The translations under genes and the position numbers were made by a program. Below the pieces are notes generated by a model, which had not been told where the DNA came from, did not search any database, and saw nothing but the letters and a program-made list of their open reading frames with translations. From contig JAZQXA010000084.1 in the NCBI GenBank assembly GCA_045632605.1, positions 1-12,510 on the forward strand: 12,510 nt of DNA, in the 5' to 3' direction. Below, one piece after another: positions 6,177 through 12,510 of this stretch (the first letter of the stretch is position 1; each line of letters begins with the position of its first letter). The stretch comes from Flemingiibacterium sp045632605. GTDB taxonomy: Bacteria; Bacillota; Clostridia; Oscillospirales; CAG-272.

Positions 6177-7050
6177 AGCCTTTTTCCTCCATTTCGCTTA
6201 TGAATATTTCCTCAAGAGTGAGAGGGATTGTTTCGTAGAATGTGGGAGTCTTTTCTGCCATCTGACGGTTTATTTCGTCGATTGTTCCGCGTGCGATAAA
6301 CGAAACGAGACTTCCGCGGCGGCTGTATGCGAGAACCTTCATCGGAGCGAGCATTGACGCATCAAATTCGCCCGCGAAGATTGCCTGTACCTTGTGGAAT
6401 TCCGATTTCATATCGTCAAGCTCACGGACAAACAATAGGTCGCCCTTATGTAAAAGTCCGACCGTATCGCAGATATCTTCCATTTCACGGAGATTATGGG
6501 ACGCGATTATTGTAGTCATACCGCCGTCAGCCGATTCCTCCGCAAGTATACGCTTTACAAGCTGGCGTACAACGGGGTCGAGTCCGTCAAAGGTTTCGTC
6601 ACAGAGCAGATATTTCGGTCTTGCGGAGATTCCGAGCATTACCGATGCCTGCTTTTTCATACCTTTGGAGAATGTATTAATTTTTCGGTCGCAGTCGAGG
6701 GTGAATATGCCTTGGAGCTTTTTAAATATTTCATCAGAGAAGTTTGTGTAAACGGTTTTATAAAGCTTACGCATATCGTTTATTGTGCAGTGGGGGATAA
6801 AATACTGCTCGTCGGACAGATATACGATATCCTGCTTAACAAGGTCGTTTTCCCAAACGGGAAGTGAATCGTATGTCACCGTTCCCGAGAGCGGCTTTAT
6901 TACACCGCAGAGAATACGCAGCATTGTCGATTTTCCTGAACCGTTTGAGCCGATAAGTCCGAAAATCGAGCCGTCCTTCACCGTCGCACTGACATTATCG
7001 AGCGAGAGCAGCTTTCCGTAGCTCATGCTGACGTTTGATAATTCAATCAT
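6151..7050 (-). CDS. ABC transporter ATP-binding protein (YtrB-like)
   Basis: A 299-residue ATPase that energises the downstream permease at the cytoplasmic face. The canonical nucleotide-binding motifs are present: Walker A GSNGSGKST (34-42), signature loop TFSKGMKKQ (126-134, SKGMK in place of LSGGQ), Walker B YLLCDE (147-152) with catalytic Glu152, D-loop GLDP (156-159) and switch His185 in ASHN. The SKGMK signature and the roughly 80-residue C-terminal tail are typical of the YtrB/EcsA-like group found with GntR regulators. The start has a GGAGGG ribosome binding site and overlaps the GntR stop by 8 bases; the stop overlaps the permease start by 26 bases, so the three genes form a tight operon. 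As an ATPase of this transporter type I am confident; its physiological substrate is not evident. Confidence 0.93.
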   Translation of the reverse strand: MIELSNVSMSYGKLLSLDNVSATVKDGSIFGLIGSNGSGKSTMLRILCGVIKPLSGTVTYDSLPVWENDLVKQDIVYLSDEQYFIPHCTINDMRKLYKTVYTNFSDEIFKKLQGIFTLDCDRKINTFSKGMKKQASVMLGISARPKYLLCDETFDGLDPVVRQLVKRILAEESADGGMTTIIASHNLREMEDICDTVGLLHKGDLLFVRELDDMKSEFHKVQAIFAGEFDASMLAPMKVLAYSRRGSLVSFIARGTIDEINRQMAEKTPTFYETIPLTLEEIFISEMEEKGYDFSKLDY

Positions 7051-7423
7051 TGTTATCCCTCCAAATCTCCTCTGTCATTTTTAAAATATCTTCCTTTAAA
7101 ACACCGGAATCAAAAGCCTTTTCAAGTGCTTTTTTCAGCTGCTCTGCGGCTTCGGCTCTGTGTGAGCTTGCAAGACTTTCAATGTTGTCGCAAACAAAGC
7201 TTCCGCGCCCTTGAATCGAATATATGATTCCTTGATGTTCAAGCGCGGCGTAGGCTTTTGCAATGGTGTTGGGGTTTATTGCCAGCTCTCCTGCGAGAGT
7301 GCGGACTCCGGGGAGCTGTTCATCCGGCTTCAGAATGCCGTGAAGCACGAGCTGTTTTATGTTGTCCGTGAGCTGTTCCCATATAGGTTTTCGGTCGCGA
7401 GTATCAACGGTTATTGCGCCCAT
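7043..7423 (-). CDS. GntR-family transcriptional repressor, YtrA subfamily
   Basis: A 126-residue regulator whose first 78 residues form the GntR winged helix-turn-helix: PIWEQLTDNIKQ opens the domain, LPGVRTLAGELAINPNTIAKAYAALE (37-62) is the helix-turn-helix core, and GRGSFV (72-77) the wing. The remaining 48 residues are mostly two helices, matching the short dimerisation tail of the YtrA subfamily rather than the large ligand domains of FadR or HutC types. YtrA-type repressors normally control an adjacent ABC transporter operon of which they are the first gene, exactly as here. An AAAGGAGG ribosome binding site lies 7 bases before the ATG. A palindrome at 7454-7472, at the expected transcription start, is the likely autoregulatory operator. 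The inducing signal is unknown. Confidence 0.93.
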   Translation of the reverse strand: MGAITVDTRDRKPIWEQLTDNIKQLVLHGILKPDEQLPGVRTLAGELAINPNTIAKAYAALEHQGIIYSIQGRGSFVCDNIESLASSHRAEAAEQLKKALEKAFDSGVLKEDILKMTEEIWRDNND

Positions 7424-7453
7424 CCGGCTGCCTCCTTTACTGGTGTACTTGGC

Positions 7454-7472
7454 GTACTATCTTAAATAGTAC
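7454..7472. promoter_or_regulatory. Probable operator of the YtrA-like repressor
   Basis: A perfect inverted repeat, GTACTAT (7454-7460) and ATAGTAC (7466-7472), with a 5-base spacer. It begins about 7 bases downstream of the -10 box at 7479, so it covers the start of transcription. Its placement ahead of a GntR gene makes autorepression the simplest reading. A further GTACTT half-site lies at 7445-7450. Confidence 0.72.
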
Positions 7473-7478
7473 AGTTAG

Positions 7479-7507
7479 ATTATAGCACGGATTTTTCCTT
7501 CTGTCAA
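7479..7507 (-). promoter_or_regulatory. Consensus sigma-A promoter of the GntR-ABC operon
   Basis: Minus-strand TTGACA (7502-7507) and TATAAT (7479-7484) are perfect, spaced by 17, with an extended TG. So strong a promoter fits a gene normally held off by a repressor. Confidence 0.9.
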
Positions 7508-7556
7508 GGATTTTTTGTAAAATTCATCAAAAAACTTCTCTTTTTGAAATTTTCTC

Positions 7557-7585
7557 TTGCAATATTGATTAAAATATATTACAAT
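7557..7585 (+). promoter_or_regulatory. Sigma-A promoter of trkA
   Basis: TTGCAA (7557-7562), 17-base A+T-rich spacer, TACAAT (7580-7585). It lies 34 bases before the trkA start and is divergent from the operon promoter at 7479-7507. Confidence 0.72.
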
Positions 7586-7619
7586 ATATATATGAATATT
7601 TTCAGTTGGGAGAGCTTCA

Positions 7620-8978
7620 ATGAGAATAATTATCGTAGGATGCGGCAAGGTCGGCGACCTGCTTGCTTCATATATATCAAAAGAGGGTCATGATGTTGTT
7701 GTCGTTGACACAGACCAGACCGTAATCGAAAAGGCGGTCAACGAATATGACGTTATGGGCGTTGTCGGAAACGGTGCAAGTAATTCCGTCCAGCTCGAAG
7801 CCGGTGCAGACAAGGCAAATCTGCTTATAGCTGTTACAGCTTCGGACGAGCTTAATATAATGTGCTGTATGGTTGCAAGAAAGCTGGGAGCAAGGCACAC
7901 CATTGCCCGTGTGAGAAACCCCGATTATGCCGAGCAGATTGTTTTCATGCGCGGAGAGTTCGGACTTTCCATGGCAGTGAATCCCGAATACGATGCGGCA
8001 CAGGAGATTGGACGCATAATCCGGTTTCCTGCCGCTCTCAAGGTTGACACCTTCTGCAAGGGGCGTGTTGACCTTGTTGAAGTGAAAATCGGAGAGGGAC
8101 ATCCGCTCTGCGGAAAACGCCTCAGTGAGCTTGTTTCTGTGTGCGGCGTAAACGTCCTCGTCTGCGCGGTAAAACGCGGTGATGATGTTATAATTCCGTC
8201 GGGTGATTTCACGCCCGAAGCAGGGGATATTATTCACATTACCGCTTCTCACGCTGACCTTGTAAGCTTTTTCAAGCGGCTCGGTATATCGGACAAGCGT
8301 ATTCGCAGTGTCATGATAATCGGCGGCGGCAAGATTGCATATTTCCTCGCAAAGCGGCTTGAAAATCTCGGAATCGAAGTAAAGCTTATTGAACGTGACA
8401 CCGAACGTGCCGAACAGTTAGCGGAGCTTTTGCCCAAAACCATGATTATTAACGGCGACGGTACAGACAGCGACTTACTCGACGAGGAGGGTATCGCAAA
8501 TATGGATGCCACAGTTGCACTGACCGGAATCGATGAAGAAAACATCATAATCTCGCTTTATGCATCAAAATGCAAAGTGGACAAGGTTATAACCAAAATC
8601 AACCGGCTCAACGTAATGAAGCTGCTTTCAACTATAGGGCTTGAATGTATGGTTTCCCCGAAATCCATAACGGCAAACAGTATTCTGCGTTATCTGCGCG
8701 GACTCGAACACTCCGACAACAGCATTATTCAGACTCTTTATAAAATTGTGGATGACCAGGTTGAGGCGATAGAATTTGTCGCCGCAGAGGGCTTCGACGG
8801 TCTGGGACTTCCAATCAAACAAATGAAAATTAAAAAGAATATTATTCTTGCCTGCATAATCCGAAACAACAAAATTATATATCCTCACGGCGATGACACT
8901 ATCGAAATGGGTGACACAGTTATTGTTGTTGCCAAAAGCGAAGCCGCTGTGCATGACCTTGATGATATTTTAGAGTGA
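7620..8978 (+). CDS. trkA: Trk system potassium uptake protein TrkA
   Basis: A 452-residue cytosolic subunit that binds nucleotide and gates the TrkH channel, here encoded next door. It has the duplicated RCK layout of TrkA. The first Rossmann domain has GCGKVG (7-12) with Asp30 at the end of the second strand, suggesting NAD(H) binding, and an RCK-C region around 140-215. The second Rossmann domain starts at VMIIGGGKIA (231-240), ends its second strand at Glu258, and is followed by a second RCK-C domain to the C-terminus. Length and motif spacing match full-length TrkA. The ATG is preceded by GGGAGAG about 5 bases upstream and by its own promoter. No terminator lies between it and trkH, which begins 146 bases later, so the pair is probably co-transcribed. 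Confidence 0.95.
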   Translation: MRIIIVGCGKVGDLLASYISKEGHDVVVVDTDQTVIEKAVNEYDVMGVVGNGASNSVQLEAGADKANLLIAVTASDELNIMCCMVARKLGARHTIARVRNPDYAEQIVFMRGEFGLSMAVNPEYDAAQEIGRIIRFPAALKVDTFCKGRVDLVEVKIGEGHPLCGKRLSELVSVCGVNVLVCAVKRGDDVIIPSGDFTPEAGDIIHITASHADLVSFFKRLGISDKRIRSVMIIGGGKIAYFLAKRLENLGIEVKLIERDTERAEQLAELLPKTMIINGDGTDSDLLDEEGIANMDATVALTGIDEENIIISLYASKCKVDKVITKINRLNVMKLLSTIGLECMVSPKSITANSILRYLRGLEHSDNSIIQTLYKIVDDQVEAIEFVAAEGFDGLGLPIKQMKIKKNIILACIIRNNKIIYPHGDDTIEMGDTVIVVAKSEAAVHDLDDILE

Positions 8979-8984
8979 GATATT

Positions 8985-9091
8985 GCGTATGGGAATACGG
9001 GCGATTTTTTTGAAGTGAATGGTAAGCGACCGTAATTCCCATACGCTTCGATTCCCATTCACTTCAAGAAGCGACCGTAATTTCTATATGC
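8985..9091 (+). repeat. Compound repeat between trkA and trkH: three GACCGTAATT-type copies with interleaved inverted repeats
   Basis: Two direct copies of AAGCGACCGTAATT plus a variable tail lie at 9024-9046 and 9069-9091, 45 bases apart. A third, inverted and less exact copy is at 8985-9006. Two perfect inverted repeats interleave: 8985-8996 pairs with 9035-9046 (12 bp), and 9010-9022 pairs with 9055-9067 (13 bp). Because the arms alternate, the RNA could form a pseudoknot or switch between helices. The last copy ends 34 bases before the trkH start. No riboswitch class is recognised, and the element shares its core with those upstream of ispD and purL. Confidence 0.65.
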
Positions 9092-9124
9092 AAACATATA
9101 CCCCTCACAAACAGGAGGAACACA

Positions 9125-10579
9125 ATGAACTACAGAATGATAGGTTATATAATCGGGCAAATAGTTCGGATAGAGGGCATACTTATGCTTTTGCCGCTTA
9201 TGTGCTCGATGGTATACGGAGAGGCAAATTTACTCTCGTTTATAGTCCCGGCGGCAGTGGCATTCACGCTTGGAACACTGCTTTCGGTGAAGAAACCGGC
9301 TGACACGGCGATATTTGCCAAAGAGGGCTTTGTTTCGGTTGGACTTTCGTGGATAATAATGTCGCTTATCGGAGCGATGCCGTTTATTATCGGAGGTTAC
9401 ACCGATTCGTTTGTTGATGCTTTTTTTGAAACGGTATCCGGCTTTACGACAACAGGAGCAAGCATATTTTCCGACATTGAAGCGCTTGAGCACGGAATAC
9501 TTTTCTGGCGCAGCTTTACTCATTGGATTGGCGGTATGGGTGTCCTTGTTTTTGTCATGGCAATACTGCCTCAGGCGGATACGCGTTCGGTTAAGTTAAT
9601 GCACGTTATGCGTGCTGAAGTTCCCGGACCGAAGGTTGGTAAATTGGTGTCGAAAATAAGCCGTACTGCGCGTATTATGTACGGTATTTATATTGTTATG
9701 ACGCTTTTACAGGTGGTGCTTCTGCTGCTTGGCGGGATGCCGCTCTTTGACAGCTTGCTTAATTCATTCGGTACGGCAGGTACGGGCGGCTTCGGTATTA
9801 AAAATACCAGCATTGCCGCTTACGGCAGTGTTTATATTGATTATGTTATAAGCATTTTTATGCTTCTTTTCGGAGTGAACTTCAACCTTTATTATTTTAT
9901 CATAATCGGACATGGTTTTCAGGCTTTGAAAAGCGAGGAACTACGGTGGTATCTCGGTATAATTGCAGGTTCTGTTGCGCTTATTGCGGTTGACATTTTT
10001 CGAGTTTACAACGATGTCGGACAATCAGTGAGATATGCGTTTTTTCAGGTTTCCTCGATTATTACAACAACAGGATTTTCAACAGCGGATTTTAACGGGT
10101 GGCCGATACTTTCGCAGTCGATTCTTGTACTGCTTATGTTCTGCGGTGCGTGTGCCGGTTCAACGGGCGGCGGAATCAAGGTAAGCCGCGTACTGCTTCT
10201 TGTTAAAACCGGACTTCGTGAGATAAAATATATGCTTCATCCCCGTGCGGTGGTAGCTATTAAAATGGAGGGAAAAACTGCCGAAAAAGAGGTTATCCGG
10301 AGTGCAACGGCGTTTATTATCGTTTACATGATGTTGTTTGTCGTTTCATTTTTTGCACTTGTTGTCGCCGAAGAATGTGACCTTGTGACCGGATTTACTG
10401 CTGTTACGGCAACTATTAACAATATAGGTCCCGGTCTCGGCGAGGTTGGTCCTGCCGGAAATTTCGGAATGTTTACCCCGTTTACGAAGCTGCTTTTGTC
10501 ATTTGATATGCTTGCGGGCAGACTTGAGATTTTTCCGATGATAATGCTCCTTGCTCCATCAACATGGCGAAGCAGATAA
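9125..10579 (+). CDS. trkH: Trk-type potassium uptake protein TrkH
   Basis: The 484-residue ion-conducting membrane subunit of the Trk K+ uptake system, in the cytoplasmic membrane with TrkA bound on the inner face. It has the four-fold M1-P-M2 repeat of the SKT superfamily, and all four selectivity-filter loops are visible: TTTGAS (108-113), GTAGTGGFG (216-224), TTTGFS (314-319) and NNIGPGLGEVGP (432-443). The intramembrane gate region GSTGGGIKVSR (345-355) in the third repeat is intact. The C-terminus ends in the usual GRLEIF helix and a short basic tail. An AGGAGG ribosome binding site lies 6 bases before the ATG. The gene follows trkA and is preceded by an unusual repeat leader. No U-tailed terminator follows; instead there is a nested inverted repeat. 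Confidence 0.96.
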   Translation: MNYRMIGYIIGQIVRIEGILMLLPLMCSMVYGEANLLSFIVPAAVAFTLGTLLSVKKPADTAIFAKEGFVSVGLSWIIMSLIGAMPFIIGGYTDSFVDAFFETVSGFTTTGASIFSDIEALEHGILFWRSFTHWIGGMGVLVFVMAILPQADTRSVKLMHVMRAEVPGPKVGKLVSKISRTARIMYGIYIVMTLLQVVLLLLGGMPLFDSLLNSFGTAGTGGFGIKNTSIAAYGSVYIDYVISIFMLLFGVNFNLYYFIIIGHGFQALKSEELRWYLGIIAGSVALIAVDIFRVYNDVGQSVRYAFFQVSSIITTTGFSTADFNGWPILSQSILVLLMFCGACAGSTGGGIKVSRVLLLVKTGLREIKYMLHPRAVVAIKMEGKTAEKEVIRSATAFIIVYMMLFVVSFFALVVAEECDLVTGFTAVTATINNIGPGLGEVGPAGNFGMFTPFTKLLLSFDMLAGRLEIFPMIMLLAPSTWRSR

Positions 10580-10666
10580 TGTGCATTTTGATAGTATGAC
10601 TAAAAGCTGATGCGAATTTTGTGTAGATTGTTTAAAATCGTTACTATCTCCCTAAAGTTATGCACA
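10580..10666. repeat. Nested inverted repeat downstream of trkH
   Basis: Outer arms TGTGCAT (10580-10586) and ATGCACA (10660-10666) enclose GATAGTA (10590-10596) and TACTATC (10642-10648). A weaker inner pairing of about CGAATTTT with AAAATCG lies around 10613-10640. The arms are collinear, so one long interrupted stem-loop is possible. No T-tract follows, so it is a poor intrinsic terminator; a degenerate repeat or mRNA-stabilising structure is an alternative. Confidence 0.45.
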
Positions 10667-10685
10667 AACTTCGGCATATTTGATA

Positions 10686-10714
10686 TTTACTAAAATCTCA
10701 AAAAATGGTACAAT
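10686..10714 (+). promoter_or_regulatory. Candidate sigma-A promoter of mtaB
   Basis: TTTACT (10686-10691), 17-base spacer, TACAAT (10709-10714) with an extended TG. A start about 10721 leaves a leader of some 55 nt. A palindrome, GGTACT (10721-10726) and AGTACC (10737-10742), lies just at the expected start. Confidence 0.6.
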
Positions 10715-10720
10715 ATATGT

Positions 10721-10742
10721 GGTACTGTATATTTGTAGTACC
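10721..10742. promoter_or_regulatory. Palindrome at the mtaB transcription start (possible operator)
   Basis: GGTACT and AGTACC are perfect 6-bp inverted arms with a 10-base A+T-rich spacer. The GTACT/AGTAC arms resemble those of the operator at 7454-7472. It could be a repressor site or a small 5' hairpin; nothing in the sequence decides. Confidence 0.4.
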
Positions 10743-10775
10743 GTCGCAATTTTCTATGATCCCGAGGTGTTTAAA

Positions 10776-12092
10776 ATAGATAGCAAAATTTCCCGTCGAG
10801 TGGGCATAATGACACTTGGCTGTAAGGTTAACCAGTACGAAAGCACCGCAATTGCCGAAGAATTTGAACGGCATGGCTTCACTATCGGAAAGTTTTCTGA
10901 AAAGTGCGGTGTTTATATTATAAATTCCTGTACGGTCACGGCGGAAAGTGATCGAAAAACTCGTCAGATGATTCGCCGTGCGGCACGGCATAATCCCGAG
11001 GCGTATGTTCTTGTTACCGGCTGTTACGCGCAGCTTAATCCCGGAAAAACTGCCGGAATTGACGGTGTTGACTTCATCTGCGGAAACGCAAGTAAAACCC
11101 GCCTTGTCGATGCGGCACTCGGTCTTATCGCTTCTGGCGAAAAGAATCATGCCGCGGCAATAATGGTTGACGACATTTCCGATGCAGTGTTTGAGCCTAT
11201 GACGATACATTCGTCTGAACGCACCCGTGCTTATGTCAAAATCGAGGACGGATGTGACAATCACTGTACATATTGTATTGTTCCGTTTGCACGCGGAAAG
11301 GTGCGTTCAAAAAAACCGGAAGAAGTTATAAACGAAGTCCGTGGACTTGTCGAAGCCGGATACCGTGAGGTAGTGCTTACCGGTATCGAAACCGCTTCAT
11401 ACGGCAAGGATTTTGAGGATGGATACCGTCTTATCGACTTACTTGAAGAGGTTGATAAAATCGAGGGACTTGAGCGAATCAGACTTGGCTCGCTTGATCC
11501 GTCAATTCTGAAGCCCGATTTTGTGGAGCGTATCTCAAAGCTTGCTCATTTTGCGCCGCATTTTCATATTTCAATGCAGGCGGCGTGTGACAGAATACTC
11601 CACGAAATGAAGCGCAAATATAATGTAGCGATGGTTGAAGAATATATCAAAGACATTCGCGAGAAGCTCCCGACAGTTACATTTGCATCGGATTTCATCG
11701 TCGGATTTCCCACTGAAACCGATGCCGAATTTAAAGAAACAGTGGCGTTTGTCCGCCGCATAGGATTCACTCATCTGCATATTTTCCCTTATTCAAAGCG
11801 TACCGGAACGGTTGCCTCCGAAATGGACGGTCAGGTTCCCGACGATGTTAAATCTGCGCGTCTTGGCAGACTTGATGCCGCACAGCGTGAATGCATTTAC
11901 GCCACGGCAGAAAGCTATATCGGTCAGCAGAAAGAGGTTCTTTTCGAGCTTTGCGAGGACGGCAGGGCAGTCGGTCATACGCCTGAATTTTTAGAGGTTG
12001 CCGTTATTACCAACGATGATCTCCATAACGAGGTCAGAACCGTTAAGCTTAACGGCTTTGACGGGAATGTATTTACCGGATTTATTGTTTGA
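10776..12092 (+). CDS. mtaB: tRNA N6-threonylcarbamoyladenosine (t6A37) methylthiotransferase, MtaB type
   Basis: A radical-SAM enzyme that adds a methylthio group to t6A37 of tRNAs reading ANN codons. The N-terminal methylthiotransferase domain opens with TLGCKVNQYES, the family hallmark, and supplies cluster cysteines 16, 52 (NSCTV) and 83 (TGCYAQ). The radical-SAM motif CDNHCTYC gives Cys160, 164 and 167. A TRAM RNA-binding domain covers roughly the last 60 residues. MtaB rather than MiaB is indicated by the GCKVNQYES form. The start is uncertain. The frame is open from 10680, but that lies upstream of the promoter. The only good ribosome binding site, GAGGTG (10764-10769), is 6 bases before an ATA codon at 10776, giving 438 residues, normal for the family. 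GTG at 10800 and ATG at 10809 are conventional alternatives but lack a good site and trim the first beta strand. Confidence 0.93.
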   Translation: MDSKISRRVGIMTLGCKVNQYESTAIAEEFERHGFTIGKFSEKCGVYIINSCTVTAESDRKTRQMIRRAARHNPEAYVLVTGCYAQLNPGKTAGIDGVDFICGNASKTRLVDAALGLIASGEKNHAAAIMVDDISDAVFEPMTIHSSERTRAYVKIEDGCDNHCTYCIVPFARGKVRSKKPEEVINEVRGLVEAGYREVVLTGIETASYGKDFEDGYRLIDLLEEVDKIEGLERIRLGSLDPSILKPDFVERISKLAHFAPHFHISMQAACDRILHEMKRKYNVAMVEEYIKDIREKLPTVTFASDFIVGFPTETDAEFKETVAFVRRIGFTHLHIFPYSKRTGTVASEMDGQVPDDVKSARLGRLDAAQRECIYATAESYIGQQKEVLFELCEDGRAVGHTPEFLEVAVITNDDLHNEVRTVKLNGFDGNVFTGFIV

Positions 12093-12119
12093 AGAGTATA
12101 ACTTGTGAAAAAATACGCG

Positions 12120-12163
12120 GCTTTCTTTCAGGAAAATGACCGTAATTTTTATATGCGAAATCC
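12120..12163 (+). repeat. GACCGTAATT repeat, copy upstream of purL
   Basis: GCTTTCTTTCAGGAAAAT leads into GACCGTAATT, TTT and ATATG, ending AAATCC. It aligns without gaps over 44 bases to the copy upstream of ispD, with seven differences, all transitions; two of these break the hairpin that is perfect in the ispD copy. ATATG ends 42 bases before the purL start. Confidence 0.7.
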
Positions 12164-12197
12164 ATTACATGAAATAATATCAAAAAGGAGTCGGAAT

Positions 12198-12510
12198 ATG
12201 GTTTACAGAATATTTGTTGAAAAGCAGCCTGCACATGCTGTTGAAGCGAGATCTCTTTTTGCGGACATTCGCGAGAATCTTATGATAACCTCGCTCACAT
12301 CTCTTCGTGTGCTTAACCGTTATGATATTGAGGGAATCTCCGCTGATATATTTGCTAAAGCGAAGAATACTATTTTCTCTGAGCCGCAGAGCGACATTAT
12401 ATTTGATGATATTGAAGTTGGTGAGGGAGAGAAGATATTCGCGGTTGAATATTTGCCCGGTCAGTTTGACCAGCGTGCCGATTCCTGCGCGCAGTGTGTC
12501 CAGCTTATCA
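12198..12510 (+). CDS. purL: Phosphoribosylformylglycinamidine synthase, single-chain clostridial type (partial, N-terminus)
   Basis: About 104 residues are visible before the window ends. The opening MVYRIFVEK, followed by a helix rich in Ala/Glu and then LRVLNRYDIEGIS, matches my recollection of the N-terminal PurS-like domain of long (about 1,240-residue) FGAM synthases of clostridia. These fuse PurS, PurL and glutaminase parts and make FGAM from FGAR, glutamine and ATP in the fourth step of purine synthesis. The stretch VEYLPGQFDQRADSCAQCVQL is also typical. The start has AAAGGAG 7 bases upstream. The GACCGTAATT repeat lies between it and mtaB. I see no guanine riboswitch or clear PurR box in the 105-base gap. 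Catalytic domains are outside the window. Confidence 0.9.
   Translation, partial: MVYRIFVEKQPAHAVEARSLFADIRENLMITSLTSLRVLNRYDIEGISADIFAKAKNTIFSEPQSDIIFDDIEVGEGEKIFAVEYLPGQFDQRADSCAQCVQLI

Noticed and set aside
7677..8252. Minus-strand open frame of 191 codons
   Set aside because: Antisense shadow of trkA; the plus frame carries both dinucleotide-binding motifs.
9019..9303. Plus-strand open frame of 94 codons overlapping the trkH start
   Set aside because: It begins inside the repeat leader, and trkH in another frame has the proper ribosome binding site and all family motifs.
12093..12197. Possible guanine (purine) riboswitch upstream of purL
   Set aside because: The 105-base gap is largely the GACCGTAATT repeat; I could not find the conserved purine-aptamer loop sequences or a three-way junction.

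Overview
The window looks like ordinary chromosomal DNA from a low-to-mid G+C Firmicute, most likely an uncultured gut-type clostridium (Oscillospirales/Ruminococcaceae-like is my guess). Supporting signs are strong AGGAGG-type ribosome binding sites, consensus sigma-A promoters (TTGACA-17-TATAAT), short U-tailed intrinsic terminators, a YtrA-type GntR/ABC operon, Trk potassium uptake genes, the non-mevalonate enzyme IspD, and a PurL whose N-terminus matches the single-chain FGAM synthase of clostridia. No phage genes, transposase, CRISPR array, rRNA or tRNA were seen.

Layout. At the left edge a HAD phosphatase (minus strand, cut by the window) and an unrecognised two-helix membrane protein (plus) diverge from back-to-back promoters. 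The membrane protein converges on a gpsA-like dehydrogenase (minus), with a terminator for each in the gap. Next is a 54-residue Asn/Gln-rich micro-protein (plus, not previously listed as an ORF of usual length), which converges on ispD (minus) across a perfect 16-bp terminator stem. IspD is preceded by a hairpin-rich, gene-free stretch of nearly 500 bases. Then comes a minus-strand operon: a YtrA-like GntR repressor, an ABC ATPase and a nine-helix permease with a large C-terminal domain. All three overlap or abut, under one consensus promoter with a palindromic operator at the start site, and a strong terminator follows. Divergent from it are trkA and trkH (plus), the cytosolic gate and the membrane subunit of a K+ uptake system. 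A radical-SAM tRNA methylthiotransferase (mtaB) and the 5' end of purL close the window.

The most interesting non-coding signal is a short repeat. Its core is GACCGTAATT followed by three pyrimidines and ATATG (or ATACG), usually just after a small hairpin. It lies upstream of ispD, trkH (three copies, one inverted) and purL, in the sense orientation 28-42 nt before each start codon. The ispD and purL copies share 37 of 44 positions and all seven differences are transitions. The ispD copy sits at the end of the long structured region. I read this as a dispersed REP-like or leader element; its function is unknown. I found no convincing new multi-gene system. The remaining points of interest are the low-complexity micro-protein, an apparent ATA start codon for mtaB, and a gpsA homologue with a eukaryote-like substrate motif.
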